Below are positions 46,999 to 57,864 of a stretch of DNA of 64,000 nucleotides, piece after piece. The translations under genes were made by a program, and so were the position numbers. Position 1 is the first letter of the stretch. Each line of letters begins with the position of its first letter. The notes below the pieces were generated by a model. The model was not told the origin of the DNA and made no database searches. It worked only from the letters and a program-made list of their open reading frames with translations. The DNA is from Daucus carota subsp. sativus (Eukaryota; Streptophyta; Magnoliopsida; Apiales; Apiaceae): positions 26,586,527-26,650,526 of the forward strand of contig NC_030384.2 of the NCBI RefSeq assembly GCF_001625215.2. The letters run 5' to 3'.

Positions 46999-48050
46999 CA
47001 GGGCCGTTCCATACCTTTTGAGGGCCCAAGGGTGAAAAGAGAAAATGAGCTCTAATTTTTTTTATTCCGCTAAATTTCATAAAATATAACTTGTCGCAAT
47101 ACAAACTCAAATGTTAGTTTACTTTAATAAGAAAATGACTTAAGAAACACCCAATTTTTAACTATAATTTAAATAAAAACAAACTACAAAAAACAACTTC
47201 ATCGAGTTAGTATATGTATTGGATGTACAAATACAAAAAATTTAAACAGATGCTTGATGATATTCATGAGTGTATGTGGAGCAATCAGTAGATCAATCGA
47301 CAGTATTATTACTTTAGGTAGAGACGCATCACGTGGGTAGGATAGGCACAATGCACACACGAGGTTAAACTAATAGAAAGTTTAAGTTTTTCCTCCTACT
47401 AAACTCATGTATACTTCCGGTTTCAAAAAGGATCGGATCCGGTTTCAAAAAGGAAAGCGCGCTAATTGTGCCTTAATTGAGGGCGGTAATTGTGCCTGGT
47501 TAATTGTGTCTCTTTATTGAGGGTGTAAATTTTGCCTCAATTATTGAGTGCGTAAATTGTGCCTTTTTATTGAGGGCGTTAATTGGGCCTTATTTAAGGG
47601 CGTTAATTGTGTCTTAATTAAGGATATTAATATTTTATTATTATGCCTTAATTAAGAGCTTAATTGTCTCAATCATGAGTTATCATGATTGTGGGAATAT
47701 TTTGATGTAATCTGTTAAATATATCGACTTATATTCTTCTTGTTTCTCTTGTTTTATTTTGAGGATTCTTGGAAGAAGACCGGTTTTCTTTTCGGACATT
47801 AAAATTTTATTGTCTAAATTTCCCCGGTCATCTTGCATGTCCGACGGTTAGATAATAAGCTTTCTTGAATGAAAGAATTATCACTGTGAATTGCCGATGC
47901 TCGTTGAGATTTATTCTCATTTTCAAAAAAAAAAAAAACAAAAAAAAACTCATGTATACTAGTAAAAATACATGAATTATATAATTTTTGGGCCCCTAAA
48001 TTTTTTGGGCCCTGAGCGGTCGACCTGGATGCCCTCCCTCTGGGCCGGGC
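46999..48050. mobile_element. Possible hAT-like element containing a retroposon
   Basis: The left sequence CAGGGCCGTTCC...GAGGGCCC and the right sequence GGGCCC...GGGCCGGGC look like the GGGCC-rich ends of a common plant hAT family. No target-site duplication is visible and the right end is uncertain. Confidence 0.35.
47416..47946 (+). mobile_element. Non-LTR retroposon with poly(A) tail and 14-bp TSD
   Basis: The insert runs from TCCGGTTTCAAAAAGGATCG to an A-rich tail (about 47928-47946). It lies between two perfect copies of AACTCATGTATACT (47402-47415, 47947-47960), the classic mark of LINE-mediated insertion. No ORF is present, so it is a SINE-like or heavily truncated LINE copy. Its first half is a tandem array of variants of TTAATTGTGCCTTAATTGAG (about 47456-47680). 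Confidence 0.85.
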
Positions 48051-48173
48051 ATGAGTTACTGAAACTAACGTTCGATGCTGCAAATAGAGGTTGGCGCGAT
48101 TGCAATTATTGGTTTATTCACCAAGATCACCGTTGAGAAAAAGATAGTTCCAGTTTTTGAATAAAAAACTTGG

Positions 48174-48681
48174 ATGCCGAATAATTCATGCCCAATATCA
48201 GAGCCGTTTAAATGGTTCAAAGCAAGGTACAGTGACTATTCTAGTTTAATGGGATTTAACTCTGCAGTTGCAGTGGGAAATGGTGCTATTAGAAGGCACT
48301 CAACAGGGGATACGAATGCAAGAGCATATGAAGAGGAAGAAGGTAATGGTCCAGCCTTCACTAGACAATTCAGCTCGTGATTATAATAATGCAATGTTAA
48401 CGGAAACAAGATCGTTCAACACTGCCCATTAATTTAGAAGTTCCTCGGGCCCCTGAGAGAACTGGCAGAAATGATCTGAGGACAAAACAAATTTGGAGAC
48501 TAATGCTTATCAACTAGATAATATTACTCAAATCAGTCACTCAATTGAAAAGCTCGCTGAAGCTGTAAAGTCATTTGATATTGCTCGGTATAGTTGTTTC
48601 AAGGCACCACACTTACTGGACACCTTAGCAAAGAAGATTGAGTTCATTATAATGATCCTGAAGAACGCTATGATTGGATAA
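48174..48681 (+). pseudogene. Degraded coding-like sequence of unknown family
   Basis: Two nearby plus-strand open stretches (48174-48380, 48493-48681) have amino-acid composition like real protein (PFKWFKARYSDYSSLMGF; SIEKLAEAVKSFDIARY). They are in broken frames without a plausible start. They faintly recall MYB/SANT-like proteins linked to Harbinger transposons, but I cannot confirm that. Confidence 0.3.
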
Positions 48682-48959
48682 CTTATGAACTGGGAGAGAC
48701 ATAACTATGCAGTCAATTCTTTGCCTGAAATTTCTAGATGAGTTTGCATCTAAGCTAATTAATAACGGACTCGCGCCATCTTAACCTGTAGATACGAATA
48801 CAGACAAGGCATTTATCGACACTCAAGAGAAACAAAGAGGTATTCCTAATGCATTGAGAAATGTAGTACTATATATGTTTACAAAATACTTTGCTATAAT
48901 ATTTTCGTATCTTATTCTTTAATAAGTTGCTCACTCTCCATTGTGTTTATTTTCTCAGG

Positions 48960-49610
48960 AAATATTTCATTAATGCTGATAAACATAGACATGAGGCTTA
49001 GGCGAGACAATCTGCCAATGTGCTTCTCACAATCAGAACTAGCAAACCAAAAAGGCGTATAAATGAACTTTGCAGCGCCTGGCAGCTAACAAATAGTTCA
49101 TTTCGACAAAAGCATAATGCCATTTCGTCCTCTTAATCCAACATACATAGAGGCTCTTTGATGCTTATAGCCTCTGTAATTTCTGGAATAATCCTTCCCA
49201 GAGTATACCCAGCGAAAGCTTCGATCACATGATCATTATGATCCCGAGCTAGAAGACCGGCTCCATATGCATTTTCTTCTGCAAATACAGTTCCATCAAA
49301 ATTTATCTTAATCATATTAGTTGAAGGTTTAGTCCAGCGCTCAGTACCACTTTGATTAGCCCCATCGGGAACTAGAAGTGGCTCAAATCTTCGAGAATAA
49401 GTGTGTTTCCATTGATCAAGAACCAGACGCACCTAAGAAACTACATCAGCAGTCAATCGTGACTTATTTGTCTACATCATATCATTTCTGGACTTCCATA
49501 TTGACCAGGACACCATGGCAACTTCTTCTAATCAGCTGCGTTGCCTATTCAACAAAATCCAAGGAATGCAGATTTTGATTTAAAAAATCCAGAATGCAGA
49601 TTTCAATTTA
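48960..49610 (-). pseudogene. LINE reverse-transcriptase C-terminal / RNase H-like remnant
   Basis: Minus-strand frame with VAMVSWSIWKSRND (49540-49500), then, in 49432-49133, WTKPSTNMIKINFDGTVF, YGAGLLARDHNDHVIEAF and IIPEITEAISIKEPL. This is the pattern of the RVT_3/RNase H-like domain at the end of plant LINEs. Stops interrupt the frame between and after these pieces. It is a decayed fragment with no full element. Confidence 0.75.
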
Positions 49611-49684
49611 AAAATCAAAGGGATGCTATCCCGTATCCATGTCTACAGTCTACCTTGACTATATGTACAGGGATTGAGGGTCAG

Positions 49685-49975
49685 CAGTGACGGATCTTGA
49701 AGGGTGCTCAGGGTGCTTGAGCACCCCCGACTTCTATAATATTTTTATTAATCTTATAATTTGAGATAGGTCGCGATTCAGCCCCCTTCCAAATTTGAGC
49801 CCCCTTGTTAAAACTTGATTCTGAACTATATTAGTATGCTCTCTCTGTATGATTCAGGTGTCCTTTTATGATAGTATTTAAAGATAATTTTATGAATTTA
49901 TGTTTAAAAATTATAAGAAAAACATGTAATTGTTCTACACTTGAAGGCCCCCCTCTTGCCCTGGATCCGCGTCTG
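49685..49975. mobile_element. hAT-like MITE (CAGTGACGGATC type)
   Basis: Starts CAGTGACGGATCTTGAAGG and ends CCCTGGATCCGCGTCTG, approximate inverted repeats. The interior has GAGCACCCC and GCCCCC tracts, typical of this very common family. The 8-bp duplication is no longer recognisable. Confidence 0.6.
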
Positions 49976-50601
49976 CCAAGGGTGTGAATTAAACTGGATC
50001 CTTTCTGCAATGACTTCCAGCTGCTACTTACTGTCATGTAAGATTTTGGACACAGCCGCAAAATTAAGAAACTCTGCAACTCCTCCTAGTATTATTAAGT
50101 AAATTTGATTTTCACAATATATATTGGTTTGTGCCAAACTAGAGCCAAGTTAGTATACAACTTCGTTCATAGCGAAATGAAATAACTGGTTCATAATGTG
50201 AAATAACTTCATTCATAGATCCAGTTCACTTCTCAAGTTGAATCCATATTGGCCAACAAAACATTACATTGCGCACACTAGTGTAACTAGACACAGATAA
50301 CTACTCCATGGCACTTGTGGTTAAATATATTTTATACTTTTTGAACTGCAAATAAATACTATAAGACATGAAAGAAAACATGAATCGAAAACAAGGGAAA
50401 TATTCCCAGCTAGAACAGATAGATTTACGCTCTAGACTGGAGCTACAATACAGTATTAAAACCATCAACAAAGCATTATTGCAATCTGCTCATTTACGGA
50501 GCTAGTTGAGGTACGTAGCATTACTCAATAAAAAAACCAATCCTTCAGAATTTCTTTTTATTTTTAATCAAGAGAACAGACCTTATCACAAACCGTTTGT
50601 T
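49976..50601. other. Intergenic region, nothing recognised
   Basis: No gene; short phrases such as TTCATAGCGAAATGAAATAAC are imperfectly repeated near 50160-50215. Confidence 0.4.
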
Positions 50602-51255
50602 TCAGTTTTCCCCTCCAAAGATAAAAGCCATGAAGGCCTTGGACTCCAACATCCTATTCAACAGATCCACCACACCAAGAGAAGAATAACGACAAGACAA
50701 TCCAAACACAGAGCGACGCTTATGATCCTTCCCCTGACCTGATCGGTACACATATTCATGAGGCACATTAGACCCTTTGATCAAATTGTGATATCTAGGT
50801 CCATAATTCTTCAAATTATGATATTTCAATGACTGATCACTAAGCTGCCCACACGTAACCCTAATTACAGGCTCAATCGTGGTCCTTAGTACCATGCCTT
50901 TGCGGCCATACCTGTAAATCACTCTAACACTCTCAAGAGCCTTCACTACATCAACTCCATCCAAAACTTTTCCAGACACAACCCCCCATGTCTTTGACAG
51001 TCTTAGGTAAAAATTTGGTCCGGCTTCGAAAAAATATACGTCTCGAATAGTACTGGAATAATCAGTGTAGCGAGCCCATGGCCCACCGTTCTGACCGTCA
51101 TAGAGTGCCCAAAACTTCTCCACGGCTTTGGGACTGATGTCGGCGAAAAGTTCGATTACTATACGGCCTGCATGCACACCGTCGATCTCTATATCGAAGA
51201 AAACCCTAGGGTTTTTCACGTCCTTTGCATCCAAGATTGATTTAGGGTTTCCCAT
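50602..51255 (-). CDS. Cyclophilin-derived single-exon ORF, catalytic core lost; possible pseudogene
   Basis: An uninterrupted 217-residue frame from ATG. Residues 14-50 (NPRVFFDIEIDGVHAGRIVI, then ELFADISPKAVEKFWAL) are clearly the start of a cyclophilin-type peptidyl-prolyl isomerase (PPIase). KTWGVVSGKVLDGVDVVKAL at about 88-107 corresponds to the family's C-terminal HVVFGKV..G.DVVKAIE segment. The roughly 70 residues that normally lie between, with the catalytic Arg and the cyclosporin-binding positions, are replaced by about 37 unrelated ones. After it comes a 110-residue tail of no known domain (CGQLSDQSLKYHNLKNYGPR and so on). The N-terminus resembles CYP40-type proteins (GNPK...NPRVFFDI). 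PPIase activity is very unlikely. Intronless structure suggests a retrocopy. Confidence 0.6.
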   Translation of the reverse strand: MGNPKSILDAKDVKNPRVFFDIEIDGVHAGRIVIELFADISPKAVEKFWALYDGQNGGPWARYTDYSSTIRDVYFFEAGPNFYLRLSKTWGVVSGKVLDGVDVVKALESVRVIYRYGRKGMVLRTTIEPVIRVTCGQLSDQSLKYHNLKNYGPRYHNLIKGSNVPHEYVYRSGQGKDHKRRSVFGLSCRYSSLGVVDLLNRMLESKAFMAFIFGGEN

Positions 51256-51342
51256 TCTTTAAGCAATTAGGGTTCTTGATGGTAAAATAAACGTGAATGT
51301 GAGGTTTCAGCCTCTTTTGTATCAAGTTTGAGAGAATTGAAG

Positions 51343-52204
51343 GCGTATTCGATTGGGATTTTAATAAAGTGTTTTAGTCAATGGATTTTAATGTATTGCA
51401 TGTGATTTTGATTTTGTGCGGAAATCTGATAAAATGTCGCAGAGTTGACAGGATTTAGATGTGTGTATTGGATTGAGATTTTAAAGTATTTTTTTGCATT
51501 CATGAAATCCGAGGGTATTTGATTGGTATTCAATTATGATTTAATTTTTTTTTAAAGCAATTATGATTTTAAATTATACTACAAAATCTGGTGCTATTCA
51601 ATTGGGATTTTAAATTATGTTTTAAAATCCGAAGGTATTCAATTGGGATTGTTTAAAATCCATGAAAATATGATGGTATTCATATGCCGATGGATTTTTT
51701 GCATTTCATAAAATGATGGATTTTGTGGCATTCTTCAGTGTATTTTAAGTTTTTTGAAATCCCACCAAAATTAATGGGATTTTGAAGCATTGTGCTTAAA
51801 TCCTATCAACTCTGCGGCATTTTATCAAGAATCCGCACAAAATCAAAATCACATACAATCCATTAAAATCAATAGACTAAAAACAATCCATTAAAATCCC
51901 AATCGAATATACCCCGTAAACACAATGCTTCGAAATCTCATTAATTTTGGTCGGATTTCAAAAAACTTAAAATACACTGAAGAATGTCACAAAATCCATC
52001 ATTTTTATGAAATCCAAAAAAATCCATCATCATTTGAATACCATCAGATTGTAATGGATTTGAAACAATCTCAATTGAATACCATCAAATTTTAAAGCAT
52101 AATTTAAAATCTCAATTGAATACCATCATATTTTAAAGCATAATTTAAAATCTCAATTGAATACCACCAGATTCTGTAGCATAATTTAAAATCCCAATTG
52201 AATA
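51343..52204. repeat. Composite foldback element with nested inverted and tandem repeats
   Basis: 51343-51530 (ATTCGATTGGGATTTTAA, TGTGATTTTGATTTTGTGCG, GATAAAATG) is mirrored by 51735-51915. The block 51660-51790 is mirrored again by 51910-52030. The tandem phrase GGTATTCAATTGGGATTTTA (51500-51680) is mirrored by three or four roughly 41-bp repeats (CTCAATTGAATACCATCA...GCATAATTTAAAAT) at 52060-52204. The ends resemble the common plant MITE start GGCGTATTCGATTGGGATTT. Confidence 0.75.
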
Positions 52205-52744
52205 CATAAAAATTGTATTTTTTAGGTTATAAAATTATTATTTTATATTTGTGTAAATAAGAATTTTATTTGTAGGTATAAAAACTGGAGGAATTAAAGG
52301 CTGCATAATATCAGTTGTCCAGAACTATATGACCAAAATAACCATTGTGGATGAAATTGCCCAAAGCACGAAATCATATATGCATGTTTATTATGAGATA
52401 TTTGTATTTGTATCCGGCATTTCCGATATTCTAGACACATGTTGCACTATCATTTTTATTTTTGACAGATTTGGACTATAGTTATGGACATATGTTGCAC
52501 TACAACACATTCTGTTTTTTAATGGATTTTAAACTCTAAATCCGTCACAAATAAGTATTTTTGACATATTTTATCTGTCCACTATAATTTTGTTTAAAAA
52601 TAATATTATTATCACGAATTCATGTGTAGATCCCGATCTTAATAATTTTTTTATTTTAGACCGATAGTTCGTCAAATGTTTATTAATTTATATATTTATT
52701 TTCAAATAAAAACAAAATCAAAGGCGAAGATTGTGACCCAACTG
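52205..52744. other. Intergenic AT-rich region, nothing recognised
   Basis: No gene or clear element terminus. Confidence 0.4.
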
Positions 52745-52966
52745 CTACACTGTGAAAATGTCATACAATGTAACTCTCGAAAAAATGGGGACAAACAAGT
52801 CAAACTCGACATCTTTAATACTCTTGAAGTGTATATTTTTACATGTTTTATATGAACAACTAATTTCACCATTTGCTTGATAGCAATTCTTTGTGCAAAT
52901 GTTAAAAAAAAAATTGATACCTTCATAATATTCACATGTCCTACCATATCTCTTCGCTTGATTCAA
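52745..52966 (-). pseudogene. Possible CACTA (En/Spm) transposase N-terminal fragment
   Basis: A 73-codon minus-strand frame with KRYGRTCEYYEGINFFF...GEISCSYKTCKN...IKDVEFDLF follows the pattern of the plant 'transposase-associated' domain (S.EY..G...F...A....G.I.CPC..C.N....D.V..HL). The usual CPC is CSY here, and the frame stops early. A second overlapping frame is a shadow. Recognition is by pattern only. Confidence 0.45.
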
Positions 52967-53276
52967 CTATAATCACTAGACATCTACAATATGGCATGGA
53001 TAATATATATTTGTAAAAACATTATTTAGTTTATAAGAAATATATTTACATCAAATAAATATAAAATCATCATATATATTCGTGTGAATGATAAATATGC
53101 CAATAAAAATGTTAATAGTGACAAAAATTACACGTATCTTGGATATTCACCCTTCTTCATAAATGTACACATACATAATCCTGAAGAGAGATACATATAT
53201 ACTTAATTAAATATAAAATTATAACTAATGAAATAAATTATTAACTTGAAAAAAATACACACATTGATTAAGGATA

Positions 53277-53310
53277 CACTACACCATAAAAGGGCTATAG
53301 CAACGCCAAG
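53277..53310 (+). mobile_element. CACTA-type terminus
   Basis: CACTACACCATAAAAGGGCT followed by ATAGCAACG is the standard left end of plant CACTA elements, with the TTGC/GCAA-rich subterminal region continuing to about 53460. The matching TAGTG end is not recognised in the window, and the fragment at 52745-52966 lies outside this end. Confidence 0.6.
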
Positions 53311-53578
53311 TCTAAATTTTGCTCATAAATCGTTGCTGTTTCTTAACAAATTTAAACAGACTTATAGCTATTGCAATATTTTTAAGAAATGTTACAAATG
53401 AGCGTAATTTTCTACAAAATCATTACCAATTGCAATGAATTTCTATGACCGTTGCAATAAGGTTCAAAATTTTGGGCCCAAAAATTTCCCGGGCTCTAGA
53501 AGTAAGCGGGCTCCTTTTATTTTTTAGTTTATGCCGGCTTTCCACCCGGTCAACACAGATACATTATTATTACTAATA

Positions 53579-53771
53579 CGGTTTGGCTAGTGTGTGCTCA
53601 TGGGCACATGCTAAGCACTAACATTAATAAAAATGGAGGGTTTTGATTGGTGTGGTTGTTGTAACTGCAGGGGGGTCCACCATTATTAGAGAAGGTAAGC
53701 CAATAGAAACCCTCCAATTTCATAAATTTTGGTGCTTAATGTGTGCCCATGGGCACACCATAGAAAAACCG
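53579..53771. mobile_element. MITE with perfect 9-bp TSD (Mutator-like), 193 bp
   Basis: The ends are CGGTTTGGCTAGTGTGTGCT and GTGTGCCCATGGGC...AAACCG. Inner inverted blocks follow: ATGGGCACA, TAAGCAC, TGGAGGGTTT and ATTGG. The perfect 9-bp duplication TTACTAATA lies on both sides (53570-53578, 53772-53780), the length made by Mutator-like elements. Confidence 0.88.
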
Positions 53772-53780
53772 TTACTAATA

Positions 53781-55240
53781 TTATTACTGGATACATTATT
53801 GTTTGAAGATTGAAGCTCAAAACGACCATCACTCAGGCTAGAAAGGGGAGATTCGAGTTGGACGATTCAGGCTAGAAAAACTCTCGAGCTCCAAGATTCA
53901 AGCGCAAAAAATCGCTCAATTGCTAGGACAATATTCAAGATCAAAGGTAATAACTGAACTTTATAGTTGATATTGTTCCCCAAATCAATTTTCTTCCCCC
54001 AATCGATTATTATTTGTTAGTAAATCAAAATGGGTGTTTCAATTAAGACTTTGTTTGTTGATTAGGGTTTCAATTATGATTGTCTTTCTATTTAGGTTTG
54101 GGGTATCATCCTATAGTTTTAGATATATATTGCTGATTTGGGTTCTTTTCCAGGTGATTTAGGGTTTTATTTTGATATGAATATCGATTCAGGGTGCATC
54201 ATCATGTCTAACTCTGTTCCGACTTTCATCAGTTAGTGATAGTAGGTATGCTTTTCTTGTGTAATCTTTGATGTCTTGCTGTAGTTATATTACCTTATAA
54301 ATGAATTTGTTTTTCAGTTATATCACGTTAAATGAGCAAGCTCTCTTAAAGAGACCAACTTTCTGATTTTAATTAGTTAGAAGACAAACCAAGTGCAGGT
54401 AACCCAAGCCTCAGCTCAGTCTCATTAAGGTTGTTTTTTCCTTGTTATTAGTTGAAACATCAGATGAGGAGAGCTTATAATAAGTTTCCATAAGTCCTGA
54501 TAAATCTATGTTATCAACTGTCCAATGATTCCGTCTCTCTTGTGTTTGTGTACTAGTTGTCCATAGAGGTGTAAATTACACTTTCTTTTGTATCGTTTAG
54601 AATTCTGCCTAAGAAAGTATTGCAGCTACAACTAATTTGTATATATGCACCATGTAGAAGTGGTATAGAAACAAGAGCATTTGTACATTCAAGGGTTACC
54701 TGGTTTTTTGATGTTAGCCTAGAATTTATCAGTTAATTCCAGGAACTGGTACTCTCACTTTGTATACTTATCTGTACCACTCATCTGTTATGTCGAGATG
54801 TCTTTCCTTTCAAATTATGTTTACTCTGATTTTGCCGCCCCCTAATTGAAAGTTTCAGCTTGTATATGCTCTGTTACGTGAACTTAATAGATCAGTACTT
54901 TCATAATCTAAACATGTCTCGAGCGTTTGCAGTAAGCTAATTTATGTTCTCCTAAGTTTTAGCTGGAAAGGTATCTATTGTTTTTAATTTATTTTCCTCC
55001 TGTTTTGTATCAGGTTCATTTGCACTCTGCCTTTGATCCTTTTAACTTGTAACTAATGAAAGAAAAATTAGTTTGGATAGCTTTATGGAAGAGAAATATA
55101 AAAATAACCATACACTTTCATCTTGTGTTATTGCCATTTTAAAGCAAAAATAGAAGCAGTATAAACTTAAGTTCTACCTAATGTTACAAATGTATCCTTA
55201 TATAGTTTGTTAATGTATAAAATCAACTGAACCATAATAT
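53781..55240. other. Region without recognised gene; leader-like sequence
   Basis: About 53815-54250 looks like a plant gene leader (less AT-rich patches, CAAAG|GTAATA donor-like and TTCCAG|GTGATT acceptor-like signals). No coding exon follows, so it may be a noncoding transcript, a captured promoter or nothing. Confidence 0.3.
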
Positions 55241-55242
55241 TA

Positions 55243-55493
55243 CTCCCTCCGTCCCCCTGAATTATATACATTGGGGGACCGGGACGCGGCACGGACTTTA
55301 ATGCTCCCGTAAAGTATAGTTCTATAACTTATTTTTAAGATTTTTCTTTTCTGTATAAAAGTTTGAATGTTATATTTTTATTCAGGAAAAGAAAATTTTA
55401 AAAATAAGTTATAGAACTATGTTTTATAAGAGCATTGAAATGCGTGTCGAGCAGTGAAAAAGAAACGTATAGAATTAAATGGGACAGAGGGAG
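55243..55493. mobile_element. Stowaway-like MITE
   Basis: Starts CTCCCTCCGTCCCCCTGAAT and ends AATTAAATGGGACAGAGGGAG with TA at each side. The inner part has long inverted repeats (TATAGTTCTATAACTTATTT and its complement). Confidence 0.88.
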
Positions 55494-55495
55494 TA

Positions 55496-57859
55496 TCTGT
55501 TATATACTTTTCCTGTCAAGTCAACCATTTACTATTGGGAGCCTGTGAAATGGCCAAGTTTTCCTATCTTTCGTTTCAAATATTTAATCGAATTTGTTTA
55601 TTCAGTTTATCTTGATAGTGTAGATGTTTTGGGAAAAAACTATGAATTAACCAGCTTCGGAATTAGATAATATAAACATATTTATAAATTAAATTCTGAT
55701 CAATAAACGACATCAACTTTAAGTCTCATTACGGGACCTTACAACTAAATAGACAAACTACAGTAATTTAGTAACATGTATTGTACAGTATATTAATATG
55801 TCTTGCATAAAATAATTATGACTTCAACCCGTGCGAGGCACGGGGCATTTTCCATAACTTCTGTGAAGGCTTATGGTTGTCAAATTTGATGCATCCTTAT
55901 TGTGTTAATGGGATGATAAAATCCGCAATCCCCACTACACACATATTCTCTCAAGGATACTCAAAATTGAAGTTCAAGACCTTTAATTTTTTTTGAGACC
56001 TTTTACTTTAATAAAAATTAAATTTTTATCAATCTAAAATTGAAGCTCAAGTACAAGACAAAACAGGAAGTTAACATTATAGATTATCCGCATGATAATG
56101 CAAATAAAACTACAGTTTTGTAGCAGATATTGCAGAATACCAAAAAACACGCATACATGACATTTATGTGATTTTTAATTTATCTTTACTGTCTCGTAGC
56201 TGAGGACTGTGAAGCAATTGCAACTCTGAAAAAGCCAAATCGAGTTTTAGAAGATCTATTACTCCCAGCTTTTACAAAGCTACTTTTAAGATTTTTTAAC
56301 CTCCAAACACATCTTTCATCAAAGGAAAAAGAATCAAAAACTATATTATTTATTTCTTTTATACCAGAGTCGTGTAAAAAACAATTGACAATAGAAATCC
56401 TATTCGGTTACTTTTCTCTTAATATATCGACCATAATTGTTTACAAAGAGAAAAAAATCTTGATTGCGCAGTGCATTGTTCAATTTGAAAGGAATGTGCT
56501 TAGAAGTAATGCATTTCTATTTAAAATTAAACACATGCCTTTAGGACAGTCTTGCGCGATGGTGTTGAGGGCATGTAAACCTTCATTAGTGTGAATATAC
56601 TGATGTCAAGTGGGACTTCTATGTATGTGTAACTCCTTATACAAGAATGACCTAAGAATAAGAGAATGAAGAGGTAAGGAAAAAACAACTCTGTGAATTT
56701 GAAATAATGTATTGTGACGGTGAGGGAGTGGGAGGGAAGGGGATCATAAAATATATCTCGAGAGAAAGAGATTTACTAAGAGCTCGTGCAGCAGTCATTT
56801 GTTTATAGGTATTTATTCAAAAGACGCTAATCCTTTGCCTCTAAGGATACTGAAGGCCAAGGTTTTTAGTCAAAACCTGGATCAGACTTAACAACTTCTC
56901 GAAATATGCTAGACTCATTTCAGGCCCGAAATGAGCGACTTCCACACAGAAGTATATATGATACGTGACCTCTACTCCATACATCAGCCTCCATGCTATA
57001 AGATTGCCACTTCCGAAAATGTCATTCAGTTTTGAATCTGCACAGGTTATATACAGTTGGTAAATGATGTCCTAGAGTTACAATAAGAACACATTCTTGT
57101 AAGATCCATTCGGAATGATCCTTACCTGGACTGATAAAATCAGAGAGCCCAAAGTATTTTGCTTTTAACTGTGAGTTTTCATCCGTTGTGCTAAAAAGAA
57201 AACTCTGCTCCAGTAAAAATTAAACTTTAACATTCACATGACAAGTTACTAAAGTAAATAAATATCTGGATAGATTAACTTTAAGGTAGCAACTCCTTCG
57301 CATCATTATCTGAATATTTTCCACCCAAGTCCAGTAGAGTAATTCAGAACACTAATAAGAGACTCAACACACATCATATATTATTATAAAGATAAATATG
57401 AAAACGATATTTGATGACCATAGGCTGTGGACAAAGCAAACAATTGCGACATACTAATAAAAGAAACACCTTGCAAGTATTCTGTCAAGTTACTTCAACG
57501 ATATATAAATTTAACACTATATAGAAAAGTTGTACGACCTTTTATCCTCAATTTTGTTAGTTGTTATTTATTAGAACTCCCCACAAATAATAATAATTAT
57601 TATATACTAACAAATTAATTTTTATCAAACTTAAGTATCTATATATGTGCACAGCTAGTTTGTAAATATCGCAGAGCTGATGGCATGCTTTAATTTGATG
57701 TCTCATAAGGGCTTATACATAATTTTCCATTCAATTTCTGGATATTTTTTGCCCCAGATTCTGCTTTAAGATATATATAAGTATATGGTATTCATACATA
57801 GAAAATGCGTATTTATAATATAAGCTGAATTGGTTATAATGCTAATGAGTACTAAGTAG
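55496..57859. other. Intergenic region, no gene recognised
   Basis: A short hairpin-forming motif CCCGTGCGAGGCACGGG lies at about 55833, like the 'CCCGTGCNNNGCACGGG' hairpins often left by plant transposons. Otherwise I see only AT-rich DNA and short frames without similarity. Confidence 0.45.
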
Positions 57860-57864
57860 AACTA

